A program made the position numbers and the translations under genes. A stretch of DNA of 44,811 nucleotides, from NCBI GenBank assembly GCA_002753725.1, contig PEAL01000004.1, forward strand, positions 1-44,811, read 5' to 3'. Every line of letters begins with the position of its first letter. Position 1 is the first letter of the stretch. The stretch comes from Deltaproteobacteria bacterium. Its GTDB lineage: Bacteria > Desulfobacterota > Desulfobacteria > Desulfobacterales > Magnetomoraceae. Positions 1 to 8,768 of the stretch are shown piece by piece. The notes beneath the pieces are model-generated. The model ran no database searches, was not told the DNA's origin, and saw only the letters and a program-made list of their open reading frames with translations.

Positions 1-3000
1 GGGCCTGGAATATGTCAAGCATTACATAGAAATATTACCCACAGCATATCCCTATCAGGCATACAGTCTGGCAACCAATCGCGCGGCGGCATTGCCGGTT
101 ACGGTGAATATCAGCAACATTGACTTTGTTTTAAAGACCGGAAGTATAATTCGAGGTCGTGTGACCAATAACAAGAATGTCATGTTGTCTGGTGTAACCG
201 TTTATGCCAGATCCAGCTCAAAGGGCGTACAATCTTCAACAACAACGGATATTGCTGGACGGTACACACTGACCAATATGCCTTTTGCAAAAGATTATAT
301 TGTGTATGCCGATTCTGGAGATTATCCATTACAATACTACAGTCTTTCCGGCACCAGTGCTGACGCGAGACCAGTGAATTTGAGTTATGGTTCTGTCAGC
401 AATATCAACTTTGTCCTGAATAAAGGCGCTGTCATTCATGGTAATGTCCGAATTAATGATAGCACAAACGCTGCGGGTCAAGGGATTATGGTGAATATCT
501 ATTCAGATAGCACCAATACCGGTGGTTCTGTTCCCACAGATACCAACGGTGTATTTGAAATTGCTGGTCTGAATGCGACAGCGACGGATTACATTATTTC
601 CATCTGGGAACCGGATTATTTACCCGTATTCTACAACAGCACTGCTGAAAACACGAGTGTTTACAATATGGCAAATGCTGAAGGCGTTGCACCTGCTGAA
701 ACCTATCGAAATATTGTCTTAAAGAAAGGGTATTCCGTTTGTGGAAAGGTGAGTGCAGCCAATGGCAGTAAAGTTCAATCGTTTACCGTTGAACTTTGGT
801 CGGAGGTTACCAATGGATATGCAGTGACACAGGTAACGGGAAATACCCTGCTTTCTGCTCCGTACTGTGTTCATAATGTCATCGCTGGAACTTACGAGAC
901 AATGATTCAGGCAATGGGATATGCCACTCAAACAGCTAACGTAACGGTGACTGGCAATCGAAATGATGCCAACTTTATACTTGCGTTACCCTCCAGAGCC
1001 ATTGGTGGAACGGTAAATAATATTAAAAGTGGTCGTCAGGTCACTATTAGTGCATGTTCAAACACATTGGTGGTTGATAAGTGTAAGTCGATTACCGTAT
1101 CTGGTTCCGGAAATATCGGATATACCATCGATGGCTTGAAGCCAGCATCAGATTATATCCTTGAACTCTGGTCAACCAGTTATCCAAAACAGATTTACGA
1201 TGGTAAACTTCAATTATCAAATGCCAACAAAATTAATGTGTTGACTGCGAATAGATCGGATGTCAATTTTACGTTACCGGATGTTGTCCCAGAAATTTCC
1301 GGAACAGTCACATTTCCGAATGAAGTCGTGAGTGTTGATAGTGTTGCTGTCCAGGCTTTCTCGGACAATGGAGCTTCTGGAAGTACAACAGTGAAGTATA
1401 CAGGAAATAAAGTGGTCGCCTACCGGATCACTGGATTGAACAATGCTGACTATTACGTGTCTGTCTGGTCGAATAAGTACAAGTTGCAATATTTTGATGA
1501 TGTGTTCACAAAAAGTCAGGCGGCCATTGTCAATACAGCGGATGTAGATCCTGATAATCAGGTTAATTTTATATTGACCACCGGCGCTCAAATTACAGGT
1601 CGAATTCTCAAATCTGATGGAACACCGGTTGCTGCGGGTGTATATGTTGAAGCGCAATCATTGGGTAAGGCTGATGCCTGGTCGAGTTGTTCAACCCTTG
1701 CTGATGGAACCTATCTGTTAGGTGGCTTGGATGCGCGATCGGATTATATTGTTTCTGCAAAGAAAACAGATATTCCCATTGCTTACTATCATTCAACCGG
1801 ATCTGTTCAGACCAGGGCATTGGCGCAAAGTGTCAGCGTTTTGGAAGGTGATCAGGAAACTATTGATATCACAATCCAGACAGGATTTAGTATCAAGGGT
1901 ACCATCAGAGATTCACAGTCACGGGGCATATTTGGTGTTTGGGTCAGTGCTTCATCGGCGACAAAAGGTGTTGGCAGTGGCGTTTATTCAGCAATTGATG
2001 GTACATATACTATCAAGGGATTGCCTGCGGCCGGTGATTATGTGGTCAAAGCCATTCCACAGGCCAGTCAGTCATATGTCAAACAAACGAAAACAAATAT
2101 TTCTGCCGGAGCAACGGGAGTCAATTTTATCTTGAAACAAGGCTTGAAGATTGCAGGTGTGGTTCTTTCAGAAGATACCGCTCAGGCGATCAGCAATGCA
2201 GAAATTGTTCTCCAGTCTTCATCCACTGGATTTTATTACAAAGGCGGTCTGGCAGATGATGGAAGTTTTGAAATAGGAGGTATTTCATCCGCCACGGATT
2301 ATGTTTTAACCATATCTCCTGATGCGTCTGTATCATACATCAAAAAGACAGTGACAGTAAGCATTACGCAAGATCAATTGTCTATGGTGATACAATTGAA
2401 AAAAGCGGTGATCATTCAAGGTGTGGTTCAGTTAACGAGTGGTACTCCTGTTAGCAATGCCTGGGTAACAGCATTCTCGGCGCAGGCAGGTAATGTAAGT
2501 GCGGATGCATGGACAGGAACCAATGGTCAGTTTACAATCAGCAACATTCCAGATGCTTTGGATTATGTGATTACCGTAACCCACGTCAGTTATCCGAAAA
2601 AACAGGTTGCAGTGACCATTGGTCAAACACTTGTTGTCACATTGACAACAGGCGGAAAAATCAGCGGTCAGGCAAGGACAGAAAGCGGACCTTTGGCCAA
2701 TGTAACTGTTGAACTGTGGTCTGAATCTTTGCCGCTGTATAAGAGTGTTCAGGCAGACCTGAGTGGTAATTTTGTATTCAACAGTTTACCGGTAACCAAA
2801 AATGGTTTTGCTGTGTCTGATTATAAAGTGACTGTCAAAGGGGCAAGTGTTGGATATCCTGACAAGTCAAAAGCAAATCTCAAAACAGGTGTTTCCGTAA
2901 TTATCACCCTTGAACGAACCTTGAACAATGAAATCAACGGGACGGTTAGAGACTTACCTGGTACACTGTTACCGGCAGATGCGAATCTATCAGTAACTGT

Positions 3001-3220
3001 ATATGTGTACACAACTGCTTTCAACTATGTTAAAGCTGTTGCTGTAACGGGCGGAACAGGAAAATTCAAAATTACAGGCCTGACACCGGATACTGACTAT
3101 GTTCTTGTTTTCGAGCCTAAAGGTGGTATTGGATTTGATGCTTATGAATTTGGAACCTATCGAACGGCTCAGAATATTGCCTTCCAGTTTGCCAAGGGGT
3201 CATGGTCTGGTGTAGAATAA
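1..3220 (+). CDS. Large carboxypeptidase-regulatory-like repeat protein, 5' truncated by window edge
   Basis: The reading frame is open from the first bases (frame starting at base 2), so the real start lies upstream of the window; about 1,072 codons are present. The protein is an array of about eleven units of roughly 85-100 residues. Each unit begins with a signature like 'NFVLKTGSIIRGRV' (also GAVIHGNV, GAQITGRI, GFSIKGTI, GLKIAGVV) and ends with 'dYvv...Y' before the next. This is the pattern of CarboxypepD_reg-like / Ig-fold beta-sandwich domains. No catalytic domain, membrane segment or C-terminal anchor is visible. It ends just before a strong terminator, so the next gene is probably a separate transcript. 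Extracellular or surface structural role is an inference from the repeat type; the missing N-terminus may hold the signal peptide and other domains. Confidence 0.85.
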   Translation, partial: GLEYVKHYIEILPTAYPYQAYSLATNRAAALPVTVNISNIDFVLKTGSIIRGRVTNNKNVMLSGVTVYARSSSKGVQSSTTTDIAGRYTLTNMPFAKDYIVYADSGDYPLQYYSLSGTSADARPVNLSYGSVSNINFVLNKGAVIHGNVRINDSTNAAGQGIMVNIYSDSTNTGGSVPTDTNGVFEIAGLNATATDYIISIWEPDYLPVFYNSTAENTSVYNMANAEGVAPAETYRNIVLKKGYSVCGKVSAANGSKVQSFTVELWSEVTNGYAVTQVTGNTLLSAPYCVHNVIAGTYETMIQAMGYATQTANVTVTGNRNDANFILALPSRAIGGTVNNIKSGRQVTISACSNTLVVDKCKSITVSGSGNIGYTIDGLKPASDYILELWSTSYPKQIYDGKLQLSNANKINVLTANRSDVNFTLPDVVPEISGTVTFPNEVVSVDSVAVQAFSDNGASGSTTVKYTGNKVVAYRITGLNNADYYVSVWSNKYKLQYFDDVFTKSQAAIVNTADVDPDNQVNFILTTGAQITGRILKSDGTPVAAGVYVEAQSLGKADAWSSCSTLADGTYLLGGLDARSDYIVSAKKTDIPIAYYHSTGSVQTRALAQSVSVLEGDQETIDITIQTGFSIKGTIRDSQSRGIFGVWVSASSATKGVGSGVYSAIDGTYTIKGLPAAGDYVVKAIPQASQSYVKQTKTNISAGATGVNFILKQGLKIAGVVLSEDTAQAISNAEIVLQSSSTGFYYKGGLADDGSFEIGGISSATDYVLTISPDASVSYIKKTVTVSITQDQLSMVIQLKKAVIIQGVVQLTSGTPVSNAWVTAFSAQAGNVSADAWTGTNGQFTISNIPDALDYVITVTHVSYPKKQVAVTIGQTLVVTLTTGGKISGQARTESGPLANVTVELWSESLPLYKSVQADLSGNFVFNSLPVTKNGFAVSDYKVTVKGASVGYPDKSKANLKTGVSVIITLERTLNNEINGTVRDLPGTLLPADANLSVTVYVYTTAFNYVKAVAVTGGTGKFKITGLTPDTDYVLVFEPKGGIGFDAYEFGTYRTAQNIAFQFAKGSWSGVE

Positions 3221-3232
3221 TAATTATTCAGT

Positions 3233-3272
3233 AACCTGAACATCAATCATGGGATTGATGTTCAGGTTTTTC
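3233..3272 (+). terminator. Rho-independent terminator after the repeat protein
   Basis: A perfect 15-bp inverted repeat (left arm 3234-3248 ACCTGAACATCAATC, right arm 3253-3267) with a 4-nt loop is followed by a T-rich run. It lies 14 bases after the stop codon at 3220. Confidence 0.9.
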
Positions 3273-3294
3273 TTGATGATAAGGAGTTTAAAAA

Positions 3295-4095
3295 ATGGGA
3301 TATTTAAATTATTTAAAATTGTTAAGTGTTACTTTTATGTCTCTCGCTATTATTGCAGTCTTTGGTCATTATGATTGCTCTCTGGCGCTTGATGAAGTTG
3401 CGATAGTATCGAATTCGCATGCCGAGCCATCTTCATTAACAACGATCAATATTGGTTGGACATATGCAACAGTGAGTACGATTAATGGCTATTACTATAC
3501 ACTGACCAGTTTATCCTCTTATACTGTTGATGCTTCTGATGTTCAGATCAGTAATAATGCTGCGGATGATATAAATTTGACGGTTTCTGACGGAACATAT
3601 TATTTTTATATTGCACCCTATCAAGCTGCTTTTCCTGCTCCTCCAACCATGGGGCCAACAACAAAAGCCGGCCCGCTGACCGTTGATACTACTTCACCCG
3701 GGAATTTATCTGTAACAGGCCCTGATACAACAGACACGGAATTGGTTTCATTAACGATTGGTGCAGATGAAATTATTGATCAGGTCTGTATCAGTGAAAC
3801 AACCTATGGCAATTGTGGATGGAATAATTTTACCGCTCCGGGGCATGAATATTCTCTTCAAGCCGGTGAAGGCCAATACTTGCTTTATATTCAAGTAAAG
3901 GATGTGGCTGGAAATCTTGCTCAAGCCACGCCATATGCGCTTACCTATACAACATCAGACAATATTCGGATGGCACAATATACTTCAGTTCCAACATTAA
4001 CCGAGTGGGGGATGATTTTATTTTTTAGTATATTACTGATGCTTGGCATTATGGCTATGCGTCGTTCTGTATCTGCTATTCAGCACTGTAGATAA
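3295..4095 (+). CDS. Exported protein with IPTL-CTERM sorting signal
   Basis: This 266-residue protein starts at ATG 3295 behind AAGGAG (3281-3286). It has an N-terminal hydrophobic export segment (residues about 8-30), a beta-rich middle, and an Ig-like region around residues 130-220 ('DTTSPGNLSVTGPDTTDTEL', 'VKDVAGN'). Its tail is VPTLTEWG (232-239), then a hydrophobic helix (240-254), then RR. That three-part tail is the IPTL-CTERM signal, which in known systems is processed by an exosortase (XrtH type) at the inner membrane on the way to the cell surface. No exosortase gene is in this window. The rest of the protein is not recognised. It lies between two genes for large exported or membrane proteins, but the terminator upstream suggests its own promoter. 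Confidence 0.85.
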   Translation: MGYLNYLKLLSVTFMSLAIIAVFGHYDCSLALDEVAIVSNSHAEPSSLTTINIGWTYATVSTINGYYYTLTSLSSYTVDASDVQISNNAADDINLTVSDGTYYFYIAPYQAAFPAPPTMGPTTKAGPLTVDTTSPGNLSVTGPDTTDTELVSLTIGADEIIDQVCISETTYGNCGWNNFTAPGHEYSLQAGEGQYLLYIQVKDVAGNLAQATPYALTYTTSDNIRMAQYTSVPTLTEWGMILFFSILLMLGIMAMRRSVSAIQHCR

Positions 4096-4277
4096 CCAAT
4101 AGTAGAGACGCACGTCTGTACATGGGGATTTATTGGCTGTACATTTCTACAAAAGACTGCTGGCGAAAGGTTTAGCCTGAAGGTCATAAACGATAGCTTT
4201 ATGGGCATGCGCCCATGTTTGATTATATTTGTTAATCAAATTTTAGAGGAGGGCGACCGCTAGTTTTTAGGAATGAT
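4096..4277 (+). other. Hairpin-rich intergenic region, possible structured leader RNA
   Basis: This gene-free stretch holds an unusual density of inverted repeats: CCAATA (4096-4101) with TATTGG (4131-4136) enclosing AGACG-CA-CGTCT; GTACA/TGTAC; an interrupted stem AAAG-GTTTA-g-CC-tgaa-GG-tca-TAAAC-CTTT around 4166-4200; ATGGGC-ATGC-GCCCAT (4201-4216); and TTTGATTA/TAATCAAA followed by TTTTAG near 4218-4244. It could be a structured 5' leader of the next gene, a terminator region of the previous one, or a small RNA. I do not recognise a known riboswitch class. Confidence 0.4.
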
Positions 4278-6356
4278 ATGGATATAAAAAAATTACTGCC
4301 AGTCATGGCAATGGTCATTATCCTTTTTTGGGTAAACATATCTTTCGCAAAAGAAACCCCGTCCGTTTATATCCCTGATGACTTAAAACCCTGGAAGCAA
4401 TGGGTACTACACAATAAAGACAATGAATTTTGCCCGTTTGAATATAATAACCTTAAAAATAAGCATTGTTCCTGGTTATCCACTATCAACCTTGACCTGA
4501 GTAATGACAGCGGAAAATTTTCCATCCAGGGTATTCTCTTTAAAGAACAATGGATATTAATCCCAGGACAAAATCATTGTTGGCCTGTGTCCGTGTTTCA
4601 GCAAAAGAAATCGCTGCCTGTTATTGAAAAACAAAACCATCCTGCTATTTTTTTGCCAGAAGGAGAATTCCATATCACAGGGCAATTTTTGTACGCGGAT
4701 CTTCCGAAAGCCATATGGATTCCTGAAAATACAGGCATATTGAGCCTGAAATTAAACGGAAAAACAATCCATGATCCGTTTATTTCAAAGGATTATCGGT
4801 TGTGGCTCCGTGCTGGAAATATCAAAAACCCTTCTGACAATCGTATCCAGGTTCGTGTGTATCGCTTGATTACGGATGATATCCCCATGATCATGACCCA
4901 TTGCTTTCAATTATCCGTATCCGGACAAAGCAGAGAAGAGTTTTTTCAGCAGGTGTTGCCTGAAACATCAATGCTTATGAATATTCAAAGCCCTCTGCCG
5001 ATTCAAATTGAACAAAAAAAGCATTTGCGAATTCAGGTACAACCCGGAGAATTTGAGATTCTGATCACCACCCGTTTTTACAAACCTGTTCATCAGTTGA
5101 TACCCGATTTTTTATTGAAAAAATCTGAAATATGGAGTTTCAAGGCGCAAACGCAACTCAGGATGGTCAAACTCATGAACATCAATGGTATTGATCCCAA
5201 AACATCAGGCGTGCCGCAACAATGGCAACACTATCCAGCCTATCAAATTTCCTCTATCCCCATTATTTTTCAAGAACAAAGGCGTGGTGATCCAGAACCA
5301 CCGCCTGATCAACTGGTGCTTGACAGAAAGTTATGGCTGGATTTTGATGGCAAAGGCTATTCTATTCAGGACACCATTAGAGGCATGATTCATCAGAACT
5401 GGCGGTTGAATATGAAAAAAAATATTCACTTGGGACGGGTCTCCTTTTCTGGCGAAGACCAACTGATTACGCTTCACGACAATCAATCAGGCATTGAAAT
5501 TAGGACAGGACAATTAAATATGACTGCTGAATCTCGTTATACTGACAGTATCAAAAAATTGCCTGCTATTGGTTGGGATCATTCCATGAACACTGTTCAA
5601 GCAAGCTTAAATTTACCTCCGGGCTGGCGTTTGTTTTCTGCCAGCGGCGTTGATACGATTACCGGCTCATGGTTTGAACGATGGCGGTTGTTAGACTTTT
5701 TTATAGCACTCATCATTGTCATGGCGATCTATCATCTTAAAAACATACAATGGGCCATTCTGGCATTGATCACGATGATATTGACATTTCATGAACCCTC
5801 AGCCCCGCAATTGACATGGCTTCATTTGTTGGCCGTCATTGCCTTGTTGCGTATTGTCCCTGAAGGCCGATTTCAATCGTTGATACAGTTATGGTTTGTT
5901 TGTGCCGTTGTTTTATTCAGTGTTTTTGTGGTTCCATTTATGATGCATCAGATTCGTTCGGGTTTATTCCCACAACTTGAACGACATACGTATCCCCAGA
6001 TGTCTGAAAGTCCCAATATCACGCGGCAGATGGCATCACCAAAATCTAAAAAATTGGAGTACAACAACGTAGCAGGTAGTTTCTCAAGCATGTCACAATC
6101 AAAGGCACAACTCTTTAGCGGCACAGAAAATCAATCTACCAGGGATGCCGTTGTTCAAACTGGCCCTGGCTTGCCTGGGTGGACATGGCAATCGGTTCAA
6201 TTAAAATGGAATGGTCCAGTAGATACCTCTCAAATGGTAAATCTATGGTTAATTTCACCTTCTGTTAATGGTTTCTTGTCAGTATTGAGAGTCATCATGG
6301 TGGCAGTATTGTTAATGGGAATAGGAACATATCGGCCTTTTTTGCCTCAACTGTGA
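4278..6356 (+). CDS. Large membrane protein with N-terminal exported domain, function unknown
   Basis: This 692-residue protein starts at ATG 4278 with AGGA seven bases upstream. It has a signal peptide (residues 1-25, ending SFAKE) and a long exported part of about 440 residues that opens with 'DDLKPWKQWVLHNKDNEFCP'. A cluster of membrane helices follows, roughly 470-560, then a polar stretch and a last helix near the C-terminus (about 665-685). I recall large deltaproteobacterial and myxobacterial hypothetical proteins with a similar opening (LxPWxxWVLH, CP) and a similar late motif (PGLPGWTW...LKWNGPVD). Those seem much longer, which would make this copy C-terminally short, but that comparison is from memory. 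No enzyme motif was recognised. The structured region upstream may regulate it. Confidence 0.8.
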   Translation: MDIKKLLPVMAMVIILFWVNISFAKETPSVYIPDDLKPWKQWVLHNKDNEFCPFEYNNLKNKHCSWLSTINLDLSNDSGKFSIQGILFKEQWILIPGQNHCWPVSVFQQKKSLPVIEKQNHPAIFLPEGEFHITGQFLYADLPKAIWIPENTGILSLKLNGKTIHDPFISKDYRLWLRAGNIKNPSDNRIQVRVYRLITDDIPMIMTHCFQLSVSGQSREEFFQQVLPETSMLMNIQSPLPIQIEQKKHLRIQVQPGEFEILITTRFYKPVHQLIPDFLLKKSEIWSFKAQTQLRMVKLMNINGIDPKTSGVPQQWQHYPAYQISSIPIIFQEQRRGDPEPPPDQLVLDRKLWLDFDGKGYSIQDTIRGMIHQNWRLNMKKNIHLGRVSFSGEDQLITLHDNQSGIEIRTGQLNMTAESRYTDSIKKLPAIGWDHSMNTVQASLNLPPGWRLFSASGVDTITGSWFERWRLLDFFIALIIVMAIYHLKNIQWAILALITMILTFHEPSAPQLTWLHLLAVIALLRIVPEGRFQSLIQLWFVCAVVLFSVFVVPFMMHQIRSGLFPQLERHTYPQMSESPNITRQMASPKSKKLEYNNVAGSFSSMSQSKAQLFSGTENQSTRDAVVQTGPGLPGWTWQSVQLKWNGPVDTSQMVNLWLISPSVNGFLSVLRVIMVAVLLMGIGTYRPFLPQL

Positions 6357-6427
6357 CGTGTCTGATCAATAATTATCAGTATAAAGAAATGAGAAAAATT
6401 ATAGCCCATTATTAAATCAGACGAATC

Positions 6428-7951
6428 TTGGATATTACAATGCAATCAACAAATCAAAATATTTGTCGCCAGCCAGAATCCCGCCGCCTGGAATTCAAAG
6501 AAAAATTCCCAAAAGGCGATCACGTTGCGAAAACAGTCATCGCCTTTGCCAACGGTGCCGGAGGTAAGATTGTTTTTGGAGTTAAAGATCATCCCAGACA
6601 GGTAATAGGCTTATCCGACGAGGAGATTTTTTTATTAGAAGAACAGATTGCCAATCACATTTCTGATCACTGCGTTCCCAATATCATTCCTGAAATTTAC
6701 ATTCAGTCTGTTGAAAAGAAGAACGTGCTTATTATTGATGTATTTCCAGGTTCAGGTAAGCCCTATTATCTTAGAAAAAAAGGAAAACATAAAGGAACAT
6801 ATATCCGAGTTGGATCTACCAATCGTTTGGCATCCATTGAAACACTTGAAGAACTTGAACGACAACGACGAAAAATTTCTTTTGATGCTGAACCTGTATA
6901 TGATTTTAATGGATCAGAAAATGATTTCGCCTCATTTATCATAGCTTTTCAAAAAAGTACCGGCCATATTCTTGACATGAGCAAATTGTACAATATAGGA
7001 TTGATCATTCAAGAAGGCAATCAATCCTTTTTTTCCAGAGCTGCAGTACTTCTTTCAGATGCTGACCATCGGCTTTCTTTGTTTCCTTTCGCTAAAATAG
7101 AATGCGCACGTTTTAAAGGGACGACAATGGATATTTTTATCGATCAAATCACCATTGATCTGCCAGTATATCGTGCCCCAGAAGCCTGTATGTCTTTTAT
7201 TCAAAAAAATATTGCACTGTCATCAAAAATTGGTGAAATTTATCGGCAGGATAGATGGGAGTATCCGCTGGAGGCCATCCGTGAGGCTGTGATTAATGCC
7301 ATTGTCCATCGGGATTATTCTCAAATGGGCAGCGATATTAAAATTGCCATATTTGATCATCAGCTTGAAATAACCAGTCCGGGAACCTTACCGGATACTT
7401 TGTCTATAGAAGAATTGGGGAATGGTCGTTCAATTATTCGAAATCGGATCCTTGCAAAGATTTTTAAGCAAATGAAACTTATGGAGGCTTGGGGGACCGG
7501 TATTCAAAAAATTTATCGTTCTACACAAAAAGGATATCCTGAAATTGAGGTACTCTTTCATGAAAAAGGCTATTCATTTCAGGTTCAGTTCTGTAAAAAA
7601 GAATGGAATAATATTTCTGATCAAGTCGATAGAGAAACGATGGAACAACTACCGGACAACTACCGGACAACTACCGGACAACTACCGGACAACTACCGGA
7701 CAAGTGATAACTTTTCAAAAAAAATAATAAAACTATTAAGAATGTGTGCAGAAGAGAAATCTATTCGCGAGTTGATGGATATCTTAAATATGAAACATCG
7801 TGAAACCTTTATCAACAATTACATAAAACCCCTGTTAAAAGATAATCGTATTACCATGACCATACCCGATACACCCAACAGTCCGAAACAGAAATACCAA
7901 ACAACCCTGCTGGGTATTGAGTGTGCAAAGGTGGACGTTCTTAACTCTTAA
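6428..7951 (+). CDS. AlbA_2 / HATPase_c_4 transcriptional-regulator-like protein
   Basis: A 507-residue protein if started at TTG 6428, or 503 from ATG 6440; neither has a clear ribosome binding site, and I favour ATG 6440. Residues 19-140 are an AlbA_2 (Schlafen-type) DNA-binding domain, with the 'FANGAGGKIVFGVKD' core. Residues about 280-370 form a GHKL-like ATPase region (REAVINAIVHRDY, then ITSPGTLP and WGTGIQKI), as in COG2865 proteins. Residues 407-426 are an 11-residue repeat (QLPDNYRTTTG, QLPDNYRTSD) encoded by an 11-nt DNA repeat. A winged-helix C-terminus (about 428-497) follows. COG2865 proteins are usually called predicted transcriptional regulators; the target is unknown. The gene stands alone between unrelated neighbours, which fits horizontal acquisition, but this is only inferred. 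Confidence 0.88.
   Translation: MDITMQSTNQNICRQPESRRLEFKEKFPKGDHVAKTVIAFANGAGGKIVFGVKDHPRQVIGLSDEEIFLLEEQIANHISDHCVPNIIPEIYIQSVEKKNVLIIDVFPGSGKPYYLRKKGKHKGTYIRVGSTNRLASIETLEELERQRRKISFDAEPVYDFNGSENDFASFIIAFQKSTGHILDMSKLYNIGLIIQEGNQSFFSRAAVLLSDADHRLSLFPFAKIECARFKGTTMDIFIDQITIDLPVYRAPEACMSFIQKNIALSSKIGEIYRQDRWEYPLEAIREAVINAIVHRDYSQMGSDIKIAIFDHQLEITSPGTLPDTLSIEELGNGRSIIRNRILAKIFKQMKLMEAWGTGIQKIYRSTQKGYPEIEVLFHEKGYSFQVQFCKKEWNNISDQVDRETMEQLPDNYRTTTGQLPDNYRTSDNFSKKIIKLLRMCAEEKSIRELMDILNMKHRETFINNYIKPLLKDNRITMTIPDTPNSPKQKYQTTLLGIECAKVDVLNS
7647..7701 (+). repeat. Five perfect tandem copies of an 11-nt unit inside a coding region
   Basis: The unit AACTACCGGAC occurs five times without interruption. 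Eleven is not a multiple of three, so three units encode one 11-residue peptide repeat, and gaining or losing one unit shifts the reading frame of the winged-helix domain downstream. Confidence 0.95.
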
Positions 7952-8263
7952 CTTATTAACTTTTCCTGATATTTATTTCTATATTGCTCTTTTTGAGAGT
8001 GATTTCTTGTAAACTTAATGAATTAGCTTGGTCCGCCCCCCATTCAAATAATTAACTTTTATTTCTTCTATTCCGATGGTATATTATGTGCTATATTTTT
8101 TAGGAAAAAGGTTTTGGAAAACTAAAAAGTGATGATGGTATAGATAAAACAGCAACGATAGATAACGTACCTAAATCTTTTCTGAAAAACATACGATCAA
8201 TAAGGCATGCGCTTTGTTATGATCCCAATCATTGTCCCAAACAGTTTAAGCAAGGAGATATCT
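7952..8263. other. AT-rich intergenic region upstream of fliS
   Basis: About 310 bases with no convincing gene. An in-frame ATG at 8207 would extend fliS, but it lacks a ribosome binding site and its translation does not resemble FliS. The only signal I can support is the sigma-28-like promoter at 8053-8079. Confidence 0.5.
8053..8079 (+). promoter_or_regulatory. Sigma-28 (FliA)-like promoter candidate for fliS
   Basis: TAACTTTT (8053-8060), an 11-base spacer, then TCCGATGG (8072-8079). The flagellar sigma-28 consensus is TAAAGTTT-N11-GCCGATAA, so the boxes match 6/8 and 5/8 with exact spacing. The 185-base distance to the fliS start is long, which lowers confidence. Confidence 0.35.
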
Positions 8264-8644
8264 ATGAAATCAATGGGATATACAGCATACAAAAATTCAG
8301 AAACACAACATACCGAAAATAAAGGGAAGATACTCTCTCTCCTTTTTGAAGGGGCCATTCGTTTTACACGCTTTGCCATCATGGGCATGGAAAAGGAAGA
8401 CCCGAGAATCAAAGGGGAAAATATCTCTAAAGTCCTGGCCATTTTAACTGAGTTAGATTGCGCACTGGACCGCGATCAGGAAAAAGATCTTGCCGATAAT
8501 CTTAATGGTTTATATCAATACATGATGCGACGCCTGACCCATGCCAATTTTAACAACGAAAAAAAAGCGCTTATTGAAGTTGACCGATTATTATCTGAAC
8601 TGAAAGAGGCTTTTGATAGAGCGGTTGACAGCCTTTCTGCTTAA
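8264..8644 (+). CDS. fliS: Flagellar export chaperone FliS
   Basis: From ATG 8264, behind a strong AAGGAG (8252-8257), the product has 126 residues, the usual FliS length. The conserved features are the early Tyr-rich 'YTAYKNSET' segment, 'KILSLLFEGAIRFTRFA' (family form: LL-x-LYDGAIRF), 'ENISKVLAILTELDCALD' and 'LNGLYQYMMRRLTHAN'. FliS binds flagellin in the cytoplasm, prevents premature polymerisation and delivers it to the flagellar export apparatus. It stands here without fliD or flagellin genes, which normally lie beside it. A sigma-28-like promoter is suggested upstream. Confidence 0.93.
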   Translation: MKSMGYTAYKNSETQHTENKGKILSLLFEGAIRFTRFAIMGMEKEDPRIKGENISKVLAILTELDCALDRDQEKDLADNLNGLYQYMMRRLTHANFNNEKKALIEVDRLLSELKEAFDRAVDSLSA

Positions 8645-8768
8645 TTGGAAAACAAACCCGTGGCAGCAAAAAAAGCCTCATCTGATAAAGTCAGCTTTGC
8701 CGCATAATCCATATATATTCAAATGAAAAATTTATTTTTTACGTTCAGCGATTCCCAGGAGGTGAGCA

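Noticed and set aside
4150..4216. Possible GEMM (cyclic-di-GMP) riboswitch
   Set aside because: Some GAAA and GGTTT-like pieces are present, but the conserved GGCAAACC and GACGCAAAG core elements are missing.
8197..8442. Open frame on the minus strand opposite fliS
   Set aside because: It lies fully antisense to a clear fliS gene, has no ribosome binding site and shows no recognisable protein.
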